Positions 8,845 to 17,541 of a stretch of 47,530 nt of DNA are shown here, piece by piece. Made by a program: the position numbers and the translations under genes. This DNA is from Pleurocapsales cyanobacterium LEGE 10410 (lineage in GTDB: Bacteria; Cyanobacteriota; Cyanobacteriia; Cyanobacteriales; Xenococcaceae). The stretch spans positions 1 to 47,530 of the forward strand of contig JADEXJ010000034.1 of the NCBI GenBank assembly GCA_015207195.1. The letters are read 5' to 3'. Position 1 is the stretch's first letter, and each line of letters opens with the position of its first letter. The notes beneath the pieces are model-generated. The model was not told the DNA's origin, made no database searches, and saw only the letters and a program-made list of their open reading frames with translations.

Positions 8845-9738
8845 TTACACGGGAGAAATATCTGGTTTTTGACGGGGGTAAAGCTGCATTAAAGCCCTAA
8901 CCTGTTCCGCATGATAGGAACTACGAGTTAGGGGGCTAGAAACTACCTGTAAAAAACCAATTGATTCGCCATACTCCTGCCACGCCTTAAACTGTTCGGG
9001 AGTAACAAAATCTTTGACCCCTAAATGCTTCTGGGAAGGCTGGAGATATTGTCCGATGGTTAAGATGTCACAGTCTACCTTCCGTAAGCCTCGAATCACT
9101 TCCCTCACTTCTGTGTCGGTTTCTCCCAAGCCTGCCATAATGCCAGATTTGGTATATACCCAAGGCGCAATCTCGCGGGTACGCTGTAACAATTCGAGCG
9201 ATCGCTGATAATCTCCCTGGGGACGGACTCTTTTATAGAGGCGGGGAATAGTTTCGGTGTTGTGATTTAACACGTCAGGTTGAGCGGATAAAATAACTTC
9301 TAGGGCATCCCAGTTACCGCATAAATCGGGAATCAGTAACTCAATTGTAGTTTGAGGCGAAACTTTTCTTACTTCTTCAATACAGCGCACAAACTGCGAT
9401 GCACCCCCATCGGGCAGATCGTCACGGTTTACCGAAGTAATTACTACATGATTGAGCTTGAGACGGCGTACAGCTTCCGCTAGCTGTAACGGCTCATTCG
9501 GATCTAAAGCCTGAGGTTTTTTTTCAAAGTCAATATCACAGTAAGGACAGGCGCGAGTACAGGCGGGTCCCATAATTAAGAAAGTTGCCGTACCGACGCT
9601 AAAGCACTCCCCAATATTAGGACAGGATGCCTCTTCGCAGACAGTATTTAACGATAGATCCCGTAATATTTCCTTGACGCTACCCACCCGCTCAAACTGC
9701 GGTGCTTTTACTCTCAACCACTCTGGCTTTACGACCAC
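8845..9738 (-). CDS. lipA: Lipoyl synthase
   Basis: LipA is a radical SAM enzyme that inserts two sulfur atoms into the protein-bound octanoyl group to form lipoate, the cofactor of pyruvate dehydrogenase and the glycine cleavage system. The 297-residue protein shows both iron-sulfur sites: the auxiliary cluster cysteines Cys34, Cys39 and Cys45 ([12 protein letters not shown]) and the radical SAM cluster Cys60, Cys64 and Cys67 (CTRACPYC). The C-terminal RSSYHAEQ contains the conserved Arg-Ser-Ser-Tyr that ligates the auxiliary cluster. The size is normal. Cyanobacteria often carry two lipA paralogues, and I cannot tell which this is. It is transcribed alone, ends in a strong terminator and has no lipB nearby. 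Confidence 0.97.
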   Translation of the reverse strand: MVVKPEWLRVKAPQFERVGSVKEILRDLSLNTVCEEASCPNIGECFSVGTATFLIMGPACTRACPYCDIDFEKKPQALDPNEPLQLAEAVRRLKLNHVVITSVNRDDLPDGGASQFVRCIEEVRKVSPQTTIELLIPDLCGNWDALEVILSAQPDVLNHNTETIPRLYKRVRPQGDYQRSLELLQRTREIAPWVYTKSGIMAGLGETDTEVREVIRGLRKVDCDILTIGQYLQPSQKHLGVKDFVTPEQFKAWQEYGESIGFLQVVSSPLTRSSYHAEQVRALMQLYPRQKPDISPV

Positions 9739-9936
9739 TCTCTAATTGCTCCGACTTTAGTAACATTTCCTGTTATTTTATCTCGATCTGAAAATGCTGG
9801 TGTTGATTACGGTGAAGTGCGATCGCCTTATTACTAAAAAATCAGCCAAAAGTGAGCATATTTACCAAATTACAATGATATATTCTTTTTTCTCCTGGGA
9901 ATTATAAGGAAGCAAACCATTAAGAGTATGTTTTAG

Positions 9937-10710
9937 ATGTTATTCAAAAACAGTTGTATCGCTTCATTAGCTGCTATCTCAGGACTATTAACAATGCCTA
10001 ACGTGGCTCAAGCACGAGATGTTGAAAATTACCAAGATTATCGAGAATATTGCAGTCCCGCAGCCCATTAGTATGGTATACAAAGTCCAGATTGTGAAAG
10101 GTTTAAAGATGTTTACGGCGATCGCCTTCAACAACAGTCACAACAAAGACAAATGAGAAGGCGAAATACACCAAAAAAAAGTGAGACAAATCAAAATAAT
10201 CGTGTAAAAGGTTATGTAGGTGGTTCATTAGGCTTATTTTTTCCAGATACAGATCTAAGCTTGTTTGATATTAATACTGGTTTGGAAACAGCTTCTATTG
10301 ATATCAATACTGGATTCGGAGTTAGTGTTTACGGTGGTGCAAAATTCAACAAATACTTTGCAACAGATATAGAAATTGCTTTATTAGGTGGTGGAACAGA
10401 TTTATCTGACATAAATTATGGAATATTTGCAGCGTTTATCAATCCTAGATTTATAATTCCTTTAACAGATCGTAATAATGGTGTCTCTTTATTTTTGAGT
10501 CCTGGTATTGGAATATCGCAGGCGAGTATTGGTGATTCAGATGTGATATTTCTAGATGATTACCGCTTTACTTGGCAAGCCAAAGCAGGTGTATCCATAC
10601 CCGTCAGTAAAAGACTAAGTACTTTTGGACAATTGAGGTATGCCAGTCAAACTGAGGAAGATACAATAAATTTCTTTGGTACAGAAATAGGACTTAATTT
10701 CGAGTTTTAG
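9937..10710 (+). pseudogene. Outer-membrane beta-barrel protein interrupted by an in-frame TAG
   Basis: Two open segments lie in the same frame and are separated by one amber codon at 10069-10071. The first (from ATG 9937) encodes a clean signal peptide, with a hydrophobic core and a TMPNVAQA cleavage region, plus a short Cys-containing segment. The second runs to 10710 and encodes a glycine-rich, alternating-hydrophobic domain ending in GLNFEF, with the terminal Phe typical of outer-membrane barrels (OmpA-like or porin_OmpL type, probably eight strands). No stop other than the TAG breaks the frame. The only internal ATG (10153) would yield a protein with no signal peptide, so export would fail. 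The likely state is a recent nonsense mutation; readthrough or a sequence error are alternatives. A two-codon ORF (ATG TTT TAG at 9928) sits immediately before the start. Confidence 0.65.
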
Positions 10711-10808
10711 TCAAACTTTTATTTATTGAAGTGAGCTAAATTTATTGAAGACCGAGTAATATTAATAGCTCACTTTCCTACGGCTAGATTGCTACTATAT
10801 TCTATTGT

Positions 10809-11333
10809 TTATTTTTTCTCTGGAATAACAGATATTATGGCACGTAAAGCTTTATTTACTTCATCAGAAGTTTGAAAAACTTTAGCAACATCTGGTTCTA
10901 ACTTAACTGTTATATTTTTATCATTAGATGTTGCGAAACGATTAGAATGGGGTTTACTATAATCAAAATTGTATTCTGGAAGTAAATCTTCTTCAAACTC
11001 TCGGCCGCTATTAAAATTTTGTGTGTTGCTTATATTGTCAATAACCATTTTTTCGAGCCATTCATTTTCACTCGTTCCCGAATTAGCAATCACTTCAGCT
11101 AGTTTATCATCCCATACCTGAGGAAGACTAAAGGATCTGGCTTTTGCTCTACCAGTATTGACAAATAAACCATTTTCTCTCTTCTTGTTGCCAGTTTTGC
11201 GAGTAGGTTTGGTAATCGCCTCTTCTATATTCCAACCCGCTTTAATTCGTTTGTAAACAGTGACTATAGGAATCTTGTTTTTATCAGCGATTGCTTTTTG
11301 TTCTTGTGTAAATAACTTACTAGCTCTAGGCAT
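10809..11333 (-). CDS. Hypothetical protein with a phage-like helix-turn-helix motif
   Basis: This 174-residue protein has no assigned function that I recognise. The first 45 residues are lysine-rich and contain IPIVTVYKRIKAGWNIEEAI. That matches the pattern (R)-I-x-x-GW-s-i-e-e-A found as a DNA-binding segment in phage and homing-endonuclease proteins. The middle is polar. The end has NITVKLEPDVAKVFQTSDEVN, a short module seen at the C terminus of many small cyanobacterial proteins. Together these suggest a DNA-binding or antitoxin-like regulator, but this is inference. It is the sole gene between the broken barrel gene and the GH10-like gene, with AT-rich flanks. Confidence 0.6.
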   Translation of the reverse strand: MPRASKLFTQEQKAIADKNKIPIVTVYKRIKAGWNIEEAITKPTRKTGNKKRENGLFVNTGRAKARSFSLPQVWDDKLAEVIANSGTSENEWLEKMVIDNISNTQNFNSGREFEEDLLPEYNFDYSKPHSNRFATSNDKNITVKLEPDVAKVFQTSDEVNKALRAIISVIPEKK

Positions 11334-11453
11334 TTTGCTACTTAAATAATATAAATATAATTTAACTATAATACAGAAAAAGAAATTAGCTATATGTCAT
11401 ATCGTTGATCGCTAAAACGCAAAACCATAAAAGTAAAAGTTAATCTGAGTTTT

Positions 11454-12527
11454 CTAACCGAAGCATTCTGGTAAGGTAGCTACTCGGTCGTAACCAGCCG
11501 ATTTCAACAGTACGATCGCGACTGCATCGTGATTTTTTCGCAACCCTTCATAGTGGAAAAATACCTGTCCGCACAAATGGCGATCGCGGTTGGTTTTAAT
11601 ATATTTAATTAGGTCTTTGGTGGTGAGATCTTGACCGTTGGCAGTTAGAGCAATTCCTGGGGCAAACTTAGATAAGGAATGGCGTTCAAAAGTTTTTATT
11701 AGCTGCTTTACTTCTCGGTTATAGCCAAAGAAACTGGGGCGATATAGCTGGGGATGGATTAGATCGCAGAGTCTTTTTTCTATCCAAGTTAAGGAATCTT
11801 GTAGCAGGTTGTTTAAACAGAAGGGATATACCGCAGGAGACAGGGAAACAACTGCTTGGGGGTTAATGGCTTTTACTTCTCGATACATTCTGCCTAAGAA
11901 GTCCGTTAACAAATCGGCGCGCCACTGTGTCCATTGTTTGTCATGGTGATTATTAGGAGGTTGTTTGCTGTAGGCAGTTTGATATTGCTGAGTAGTGTAG
12001 CTATCATATCCTGCGGTAACGGGAAGGGCAGGAAGGCGATCGCAACCTTGAATTCCATCTACATCATACGTGCTAATAATTTCGGTAATGATTGCCAGCA
12101 TAAACTGCTGTACTTGAGGATGGAAAGCGTTCATCCAGGTTAAGCCCCCGTGTCTGACTGTTGCACCATCTTTATTTATTGCTTGCCAATGGGGATACTG
12201 TTTTAAGATATGTCCGCCACTGAGAAGATGAGAAGTCGCAAAGCCGTATTCCAGCCAGGGAATAACTTTGATCTCGCGCTGATGGGCTGCGGTAATTATT
12301 TCAGCTAAAGGATCGCGTTGTTGGTAGTAAGGTTCGATGATAGGTAGATTATATTTGCTCATTACCCGACTGAGATAAAGAGTATAACCTCGATTCCAAA
12401 CTACGGGAAAGATGACATTAAAGCCATAGGATTGTAAAAAATCCATCGCTTCAATAATGTTATCTTGTGACTCTAATACCCGACTGTGGGGACGGTTGGC
12501 GATCCAAACTCCGCGTATTTCTGACAT
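11454..12527 (-). CDS. Glycoside hydrolase-like GH10/DUF187 family protein
   Basis: The 357-residue protein begins directly with the family motif EIRGVWIANRPHSRVL and folds as a TIM barrel of the glycosyl-hydrolase-like 10 family (GHL10, YngK-type). Later blocks typical of the family are NVIFPVVWNRGYTLY (about 37-51), HGGLTWMNAFHPQVQQF (about 126-142), the strand VDGIQGCDRLP, and AVVSLSPAVYPF. There is no signal peptide, whereas many relatives are secreted lipoproteins, so this one may act in the cytoplasm or depend on the small ORF upstream. The substrate is unknown, probably a polysaccharide or glycan. Its ATG overlaps the stop of a possible 28-codon membrane ORF (TAATG), which would give translational coupling. 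Confidence 0.75.
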   Translation of the reverse strand: MSEIRGVWIANRPHSRVLESQDNIIEAMDFLQSYGFNVIFPVVWNRGYTLYLSRVMSKYNLPIIEPYYQQRDPLAEIITAAHQREIKVIPWLEYGFATSHLLSGGHILKQYPHWQAINKDGATVRHGGLTWMNAFHPQVQQFMLAIITEIISTYDVDGIQGCDRLPALPVTAGYDSYTTQQYQTAYSKQPPNNHHDKQWTQWRADLLTDFLGRMYREVKAINPQAVVSLSPAVYPFCLNNLLQDSLTWIEKRLCDLIHPQLYRPSFFGYNREVKQLIKTFERHSLSKFAPGIALTANGQDLTTKDLIKYIKTNRDRHLCGQVFFHYEGLRKNHDAVAIVLLKSAGYDRVATLPECFG

Positions 12528-12613
12528 TAAGCTTGGTTATAAAAAAAAATAGCTGCTATTACTATTAAACCCAACAAAAACAACGGCACTAAAAGATTAA
12601 TCGGTTCAATCAT
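12527..12613 (-). CDS. Possible 28-residue single-span membrane peptide
   Basis: A short minus-strand ORF starts at ATG 12611-12613 and stops with TAA at 12527-12529. Its stop overlaps the ATG of the GH10-like gene in the arrangement TAATG. The peptide begins MIEPINLL and is almost entirely hydrophobic from residue 6 to 25, ending in YNQA: a single transmembrane helix with almost no tails. No good Shine-Dalgarno sequence precedes it. Stop/start overlap and composition favour a real micro-protein, but an AT-rich leader of this composition can arise by chance. The N-terminal MIEP recalls PetG, yet the conserved PetG glycines and basic tail are missing. Confidence 0.35.
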   Translation of the reverse strand: MIEPINLLVPLFLLGLIVIAAIFFYNQA

Positions 12614-12754
12614 GATTGAGGTTCGAGCGATCGCCTAAATAAATTTATCGCTAAAAAACTTAGGAAAGAATCGTAAAAACTATCTTACGAAAGAATAAAA
12701 AAACTATCGACAGTAGTAAAAATAAGCAGTAAGCAAGAAAATTTTTTTAAAGCT

Positions 12755-13837
12755 ATGACTACCACTTTCTCTCCTTCTAGCTCTCTTGAATCATTGTTAG
12801 GTAACGAAGCAGACAACCTGTTAACTTATAAAGCTAAAGTATCCCAAGATCTACTGCACTTACCTGGGAGCGATTTTATCGAGCGTATCTTCAGTCACAG
12901 CGATCGCAACCCACAAGTGCTGCGGAGTTTGCAGCAGATCTATTCTACAGGCAGACTGGCTAATACTGGCTATGTTTCTATTTTGCCCGTAGACCAGGGT
13001 ATCGAACATTCTGGGGCAGCTTCGTTTGCGCCCAACCCGATATATTTTGACCCCGAAAACATTATCAAACTGGCTTTGGAAGGTGGCTGTAATGCCGTGG
13101 CTACCACTTTGGGAGTGCTGGGTATGATGTCGCGCAAATATGCCCATCGTATTCCCTTTATTGTCAAATTAAATCATAATGAATTGCTGACCTATCCCAA
13201 TCCTCGCGATGAAATCATGTTTGGTAGCGTCGAACAAGCGTGGAATCTAGGGGCGGTAGCTGTAGGGGCGACGATTTATTTCGGTTCGGAAGAATCATCG
13301 CGTCAGATCCAAGAAGTTAGCCAAGCCTTTGCCAAAGCCCACGAGTTGGGTATGGTAACTATTTTGTGGTGTTATCTCCGTAATAGTGTTTTTAAACAAG
13401 ATCAAGATTACCATTTAGCAGCAGACTTAACAGGACAAGCCAATCACCTGGGGGTAACTATCGAAGCGGATATTATCAAACAAAAGCTACCTGAATGTAA
13501 TGGCGGTTACGCAGCAGTTGCTAAAGCCACAGGAGAGAAATACGGTCGTACTGACGATCGCGTTTATAGCGAACTATCTAGCGATCATCCCATCGATCTA
13601 ACTCGCTATCAGGTACTCAACTGTTATGCGGGGCGTAGTGGTTTGATCAATTCTGGTGGTTCTTCTGGGGATAATGATTTTGCCCAGGCGGTACGTACTG
13701 CGGTAATTAACAAGCGGGCTGGCGGTTGTGGTTTAATTTCAGGCAGAAAGACTTTTCAGCGTCCGATGGATGAAGGAGTAAAGCTATTCCATGCCATCCA
13801 GGATGTCTATTTATCCGATGAGGTAACGATCGCCTAG
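12755..13837 (+). CDS. fbaB: Fructose-bisphosphate aldolase, class I (DhnA/FbaB type)
   Basis: This 360-residue protein belongs to the DeoC/FbaB aldolase superfamily. It should cleave fructose 1,6-bisphosphate to glyceraldehyde 3-phosphate and dihydroxyacetone phosphate through a Schiff-base lysine. Recognisable segments are the N-terminal [17 protein letters not shown], the strand with [14 protein letters not shown] (about 77-90), the family block [24 protein letters not shown] with a candidate active-site Lys, and the phosphate-binding SGRKTFQRP near the C terminus. This archaeal-type class I enzyme often coexists in cyanobacteria with a class II aldolase used in the Calvin cycle. ATG 12755 follows an A/T-rich leader with no strong ribosome site. 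The gene is divergent from the GH10-like gene and appears monocistronic. Confidence 0.88.
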   Translation: MTTTFSPSSSLESLLGNEADNLLTYKAKVSQDLLHLPGSDFIERIFSHSDRNPQVLRSLQQIYSTGRLANTGYVSILPVDQGIEHSGAASFAPNPIYFDPENIIKLALEGGCNAVATTLGVLGMMSRKYAHRIPFIVKLNHNELLTYPNPRDEIMFGSVEQAWNLGAVAVGATIYFGSEESSRQIQEVSQAFAKAHELGMVTILWCYLRNSVFKQDQDYHLAADLTGQANHLGVTIEADIIKQKLPECNGGYAAVAKATGEKYGRTDDRVYSELSSDHPIDLTRYQVLNCYAGRSGLINSGGSSGDNDFAQAVRTAVINKRAGGCGLISGRKTFQRPMDEGVKLFHAIQDVYLSDEVTIA

Positions 13838-13870
13838 AACAGTTGACAATTGAATAGCAAAATTTGATTT

Positions 13871-13930
13871 GGTGGGCATTGTAGGGAAACGACGATTTTT
13901 CAATCCAATTTGTGTTCTCTGCCCACCCTA
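13871..13930. repeat. Inverted repeat of the GTAGGGTGGGCA family downstream of fbaB
   Basis: GGTGGGCA at 13871-13878 is inverted as TGCCCACC at 13920-13927, with about 41 bp between. The right arm, read on the minus strand, extends to GTAGGGTGGGCAGA. The same word occurs in a shorter hairpin at 35167-35199. Sequences of this kind are widespread intergenic repeats in cyanobacteria. It could weakly terminate fbaB transcription but has no T-tract. Confidence 0.55.
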
Positions 13931-13968
13931 CTATCTTTTACCCAGCAAAACAGCTCTTCTACAATTCG

Positions 13969-14100
13969 ATGATTAATGATTTGCCAGCAGATTCTTGGGG
14001 TAATGGCTATTTTTGGTTAGAAGTACCTGAAGGAATAGATGTAATCGATATTGTCATCCCCGAAACAGCGATTTTCAACAATGTTCCGATTAGTGGTTAA
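13969..14100 (+). CDS. Small hypothetical protein or gene remnant (43 residues)
   Basis: From ATG 13969 the frame encodes a short protein containing LPADSWGNGYFWLEVPEGID and ending in NVPISG. The composition is protein-like and unlike random AT-rich sequence. An upstream GTG at 13912 would extend it by 19 residues, but that part lies in a dispersed repeat and is not credible. I do not recognise the family. It reads like the C-terminal third of a larger protein whose start has been lost, so a remnant is as likely as a functional small gene. Confidence 0.4.
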   Translation: MINDLPADSWGNGYFWLEVPEGIDVIDIVIPETAIFNNVPISG

Positions 14101-14168
14101 AGCCATCTAACAGCATTCTCTAGATTAAGGCACAAAGATTTTAGGATTAATAGATAGCCGTAAATATA

Positions 14169-15152
14169 TTAAAAGGTTGATTTCTTAGCTGACTTTGATT
14201 CTTGCTTGTTATATATTTTTCCCAGAGTGCGATCGCCTTTTATTTCTACTACCAAATCGGCTGTATCTATAAGAGGCTTGATAAACAGTTCGGGATGCAG
14301 TGATTTCCAAAAATATTCCACAAAGCGATCGATCTCCTCGTCGCTCATCCCCGTTCTTCCAGTAGCAATCATTTTCTGTTCCGCTTCCTTGCGCCACTGT
14401 TGAGAGAGACGATAATCTTCGGGATATAAAACAATTAGGCTGTCTAGTTTATCCCATAGGGGTAGATAAGCCCGCAAACGCCGATTACTATCCTTGGCAA
14501 ACTGGATGTCTTCAGGGGTAGTAATTGGTGCTGGAGGACGCTCAAAGCAATTTTCCGAGACTGGTCTAACTCCGACGAACCAGCCTTCAAACAACAAAAT
14601 ATCTGGCTTAGTGATAATTTCTGGAACATCGCGATCGCCCGCACCGCCGAACGCTGATTTATCAAAACGCGGTAGTAAAATCTTAGCAGTACCATCCATA
14701 TGTAAGCACCGCTCGATTACCCGCATTCCTAGTTCAAGGTCGTGTGTACCAGGAGGACCACGCCAAATTAGGCGAGGATCTTGCTGTTGTAAAGCCTGTC
14801 TTTCGGCGTAGGTAAGATACAGGTCATCAATTGACAGAGTAGCGACAGAAAAATCTAAAGCATTGAGAATAGACTTTAACACCAGGCATAAAGTGCTTTT
14901 ACCCGTTCCTTGTCCCCCTAAAACTCCTTGAATTGGAGTTCTATTTAGCTTCCTTCTTTTCGTCGCTAAATCTAGAGCAGTTGGTAACCAGAGCTGTTCT
15001 AGATTGTTTAAAATTCTTTGACGATCCTCTATGCCCAAACTCTGACATAAAGCAATTACCTGAGAGGACAAATACGAGAACAATGGTGATTTTGTTCCCT
15101 GAAGAAGTAAATCATCCAATAACTCACTATTACTCAACTTCTCCTTGCTCAT
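14169..15152 (-). CDS. D-glycerate 3-kinase (GLYK, plant/cyanobacterial type)
   Basis: This 327-residue P-loop kinase is likely glycerate 3-kinase, the last step of photorespiration, which converts D-glycerate to 3-phosphoglycerate for return to the Calvin cycle. It has the P-loop GGQGTGKST (about 79-87), then SIDDLYLTYAERQAL with the paired Asp residues, the phosphoribulokinase/uridine-kinase-like block WRGPPGTHDLELG, LPRFDKSAFGGAGDR, and LLFEGWFVGVRP with the conserved Glu and Gly. This domain order matches plant chloroplast GLYK. The overlapping genetic spacing to Ycf20 (9 bp between stop of ycf20 and this start, same strand) suggests one transcript through DUF3611-ycf20-glyK. Confidence 0.88.
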   Translation of the reverse strand: MSKEKLSNSELLDDLLLQGTKSPLFSYLSSQVIALCQSLGIEDRQRILNNLEQLWLPTALDLATKRRKLNRTPIQGVLGGQGTGKSTLCLVLKSILNALDFSVATLSIDDLYLTYAERQALQQQDPRLIWRGPPGTHDLELGMRVIERCLHMDGTAKILLPRFDKSAFGGAGDRDVPEIITKPDILLFEGWFVGVRPVSENCFERPPAPITTPEDIQFAKDSNRRLRAYLPLWDKLDSLIVLYPEDYRLSQQWRKEAEQKMIATGRTGMSDEEIDRFVEYFWKSLHPELFIKPLIDTADLVVEIKGDRTLGKIYNKQESKSAKKSTF

Positions 15153-15161
15153 GCTTTTATT

Positions 15162-15515
15162 TTATGAACCTAATTTGAAGGCTTCCAAAAACAAACTATA
15201 GGTTAGACCAATTTTAAACAAGTTGAACACATCCAGATAAAGCGATCGCCTTACTGGTAATGAGGTGGCTGACTGACGATTGCGACGACTATAAACAAAT
15301 TTGCTAGCCAATTCGGTACAAGTCAATAACACAATCGCTGCGGGAACATCCCAGACTGCGTCCTGTCCAGCAGTGGTTACAATTGCCGAACCCATAAAAA
15401 ACCCTAGCAGGATACTGATTAAGCTCAGGGCAATGCGTCGCCAGGGATTACTAAACAATATTTCCAGGCGCGCACCTGTATTATCAGCCAGACTGTTGAG
15501 GCGAGTACGTTGCAT
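15162..15515 (-). CDS. ycf20: Ycf20-like membrane protein (DUF565)
   Basis: The protein is 117 residues long and starts MQRTRLNSL, the usual beginning of cyanobacterial and plastid Ycf20 proteins. It has the block NPWRRIALSLISILLGFFMG followed by a second and third hydrophobic segment (about 60-75 and 95-112). Three or so membrane spans are expected. Function is not established; a plant homologue is linked to non-photochemical quenching. The gene sits between the DUF3611 gene and glycerate kinase on the minus strand with short spacers (15 and 9 bp), consistent with co-transcription. Confidence 0.8.
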   Translation of the reverse strand: MQRTRLNSLADNTGARLEILFSNPWRRIALSLISILLGFFMGSAIVTTAGQDAVWDVPAAIVLLTCTELASKFVYSRRNRQSATSLPVRRSLYLDVFNLFKIGLTYSLFLEAFKLGS

Positions 15516-15530
15516 AATTTAATTGATCAA

Positions 15531-16133
15531 CTACTTATCAATTTGACTTAAAATCCACAGTGAACTAACTATCCCGACAAAATGAGCTGCAATAATGTTG
15601 ATGCAGGCTTGAATTATAAAAACATCTAGAGAATTTACAAATTCGGTATTAGTCCGACTGTTAAAAATTTTGGTGGGGTCAAGAGAAAGGGTTTTAGATA
15701 GGACAATCCCCGCGATAGTTTCTGCACCCAGAATACTGATCAGCGTACCAGCCAAACTAGTAATGATAGCAATTTTAACTATCTTAATCGTAGTAGATTT
15801 CTTGGGTGGTGTAATACCAGGGGTAGCAAACTTACTTGCCATTTTGCCATAGCGAAAAGAAATACAAATTCCCACTATTAGACAAATTAGACCGCATACG
15901 GCACAAAATAAACTAAATCCTACCCCTGGACTGCCTCTCTCATTTTCATTGACGATCGCCAAAGCTAGAGTGACTGAAGAAACTACTCCCAAAACAACCT
16001 GAATCCAAAAACCAGCTAAACCAGCCCATTTGAGAGCATTGGCTACTTTGCGTAAGCGGGAGGATCTAGCAACAGGACGAGAAGTAGAACTAGTATTGTC
16101 GGAAAAAGGGGTAATTTCAGATTCCTTGCTCAT
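15531..16133 (-). CDS. DUF3611 family membrane protein
   Basis: This 200-residue integral membrane protein matches the cyanobacterial DUF3611 family, related to the plastid protein Tic21. The N-terminal 25 residues are polar. Hydrophobic spans follow at about 33-58 (containing GFWIQVVLGVVSSV), 72-93, 118-142 and 170-195. The sequence GSPGVGFSLFCAVCGLICL is characteristic of the family. Proposed roles of Tic21-like proteins are metal or protein transport at chloroplast envelopes, but none can be assigned here. It is the first gene of a likely three-gene minus-strand unit with ycf20 and glycerate kinase. Confidence 0.78.
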   Translation of the reverse strand: MSKESEITPFSDNTSSTSRPVARSSRLRKVANALKWAGLAGFWIQVVLGVVSSVTLALAIVNENERGSPGVGFSLFCAVCGLICLIVGICISFRYGKMASKFATPGITPPKKSTTIKIVKIAIITSLAGTLISILGAETIAGIVLSKTLSLDPTKIFNSRTNTEFVNSLDVFIIQACINIIAAHFVGIVSSLWILSQIDK

Positions 16134-16339
16134 GATGTTAAGAGTTGGTATTACCTAATTTTAAATAACGTTTAGAGAAGTTGGAGATAAAAGTGCGATC
16201 GCTAGTTATCAATAAACTTAATGGCTAATAATTGATTAGGGATTGTTAATAAATTTAGTCAGTTTAATCTTTAAATAACAAGCAACGAAAATAATTTAAT
16301 TTGAAGTTCCCTCTCAATCAATAATAAACTAGATAGATG

Positions 16340-16704
16340 AGAGAGTTGGCGAGGTAGTTGCAAATTTGTTCTTAGAGACAAGTTTGAGGAAAGTCTGGAC
16401 TCCCGAAAGACCATACTTGCTGGGTAATTCCCAGTGCGAGCGATCGCGAGGATAGTGCCACAGAAAAATACCGCCAAGAATATTGGTAAGGGTGCAAAGG
16501 TGCGGTAAGAGCGCACCAGCAGTATCGAGAGGTACTGGCTCGGTAAACCCCGGTAGGGAGCAAGGTCGGAGGGATTATGGTTGGTCTTTTTCCCATCCCA
16601 ATGTTGGCGGTGAGGGATGCTGCTCAAGCAGTTTGTTCAATCACCGCCTTGGTGAACCGCAAGAGATGTTTGGCAACAAACACCCTAGATAGATAACTAC
16701 CCTC
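16340..16704 (+). ncRNA. rnpB: RNase P RNA, cyanobacterial type A
   Basis: The stretch contains the universally conserved RNase P RNA core. Near the 5' end is GAGGAAAGTCTGGACTCCC (16387-16405), a one-base variant of the usual GAAAGTCCGGACTCC. Then come AGTGCCACAGAAA (about 16456) and GGGTGCAAAGGTGCGGTAAG (about 16489), GGTAAACCCCGG (about 16541), and at the 3' end the ACAN/A motif followed by AGATAGATAACTACCC (16687-16702). The outer helix P1 is visible as GGTAGTT near the 5' end pairing with AACTACC near the 3' end. The RNA cleaves tRNA 5' leaders with the RnpA protein. Exact ends are set from P1 pairing and may be off by a few bases. rnc follows 94 bp downstream. Confidence 0.95.
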
Positions 16705-16797
16705 GAATCAAAATTACTTGTCAAAGTTATTCAAGTTCGAGAACAGAATCCAGCTTACGTTCTAACTCTCTCTCTCTCCTGAAGCGTTTAAAGCTAA

Positions 16798-17541
16798 ATG
16801 TTTGAAGACCCCAGACGACAAAAACAACTACAAATTTTGATTCAAAAGTTAGGTTTACCCCCTACTGCGCCAGTTGACTGGCAGTTGCTTGATTTGGCAC
16901 TAACTCACCCCAGTATTTCTAGTACCCACAATTACGAGCAGCTAGAGTTTGTCGGTGATTCTGTGGTACGTTTGCTCTCGGCTGAATTATTATTGGAAAA
17001 TTATGCTCATGAGTCAGTAGGAGAATTTGCTGCAATTCGTTCCATTTTGGTCAGCGATCGCGTTTTGGCTCAGTTAGCCGAAAGTTATGGCATCGAACCC
17101 TATTTATTAATCGGTACTAATGCTACGGGCAACCCCATAGGCAGACAGTCCTGGCTAGCAGATGCCTTTGAGGCGGTGTTGGGTGCGCTGTACCTCAGTA
17201 CTCATAATATGGATCTGATTCGTCCGTGGTTAGATTCAGCGTTAAAAACTCAAGCAGCAGTAGTGCGTAACGACCCCGCTCGCTTCAACTATAAAGATGC
17301 TCTACAGGAATGGACTCAAAGAAAATTTAAAATTTTGCCAGAGTATCGAGTAACAGAAAACAAGCGGTTTAGCTCCTTAGCTGCTATGGGAACAGAAGAT
17401 AGAAAGTTAGCACAAGCTCATCGTTTCTTGGCAGAGGTCTGGCTTAAAGAGCGGTTTTTAGGCAAAGGGTCTGGACGTTCCAAAAAAGCCTCAGAACAGG
17501 CTGCTGCTAAAGAAGCTTGGTTAGCGGTACGGGATCTTTGA
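16798..17541 (+). CDS. rnc: Ribonuclease III
   Basis: RNase III cuts double-stranded RNA, including rRNA precursors and antisense duplexes. The 247-residue protein has the catalytic signature YEQLEFVGDSVVRLL (about 46-60, with Glu50 and Asp54) and the second acidic pair in WLADAFEAVLGAL (Asp122, Glu125). A double-stranded RNA-binding domain follows (about 155-247), with the C-terminal GSGRSKKASEQAAAKEAW. The signature has VVRLLSAE where bacteria such as E. coli have VLxLVVSE, which is normal for cyanobacteria. It lies directly downstream of rnpB, so two RNA-processing enzymes are neighbours and may share transcription. Cyanobacteria may have additional RNase III or mini-III genes elsewhere. 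Confidence 0.93.
   Translation: MFEDPRRQKQLQILIQKLGLPPTAPVDWQLLDLALTHPSISSTHNYEQLEFVGDSVVRLLSAELLLENYAHESVGEFAAIRSILVSDRVLAQLAESYGIEPYLLIGTNATGNPIGRQSWLADAFEAVLGALYLSTHNMDLIRPWLDSALKTQAAVVRNDPARFNYKDALQEWTQRKFKILPEYRVTENKRFSSLAAMGTEDRKLAQAHRFLAEVWLKERFLGKGSGRSKKASEQAAAKEAWLAVRDL

Noticed and set aside
12527-12613. Identification of the 28-codon ORF as PetG
   Set aside because: Only the first four residues and general hydrophobicity agree; the conserved glycines and basic C terminus of PetG are missing.
16271-16692. Several short ORFs on both strands over rnpB
   Set aside because: They overlap the structured RNase P RNA and have no independent support.
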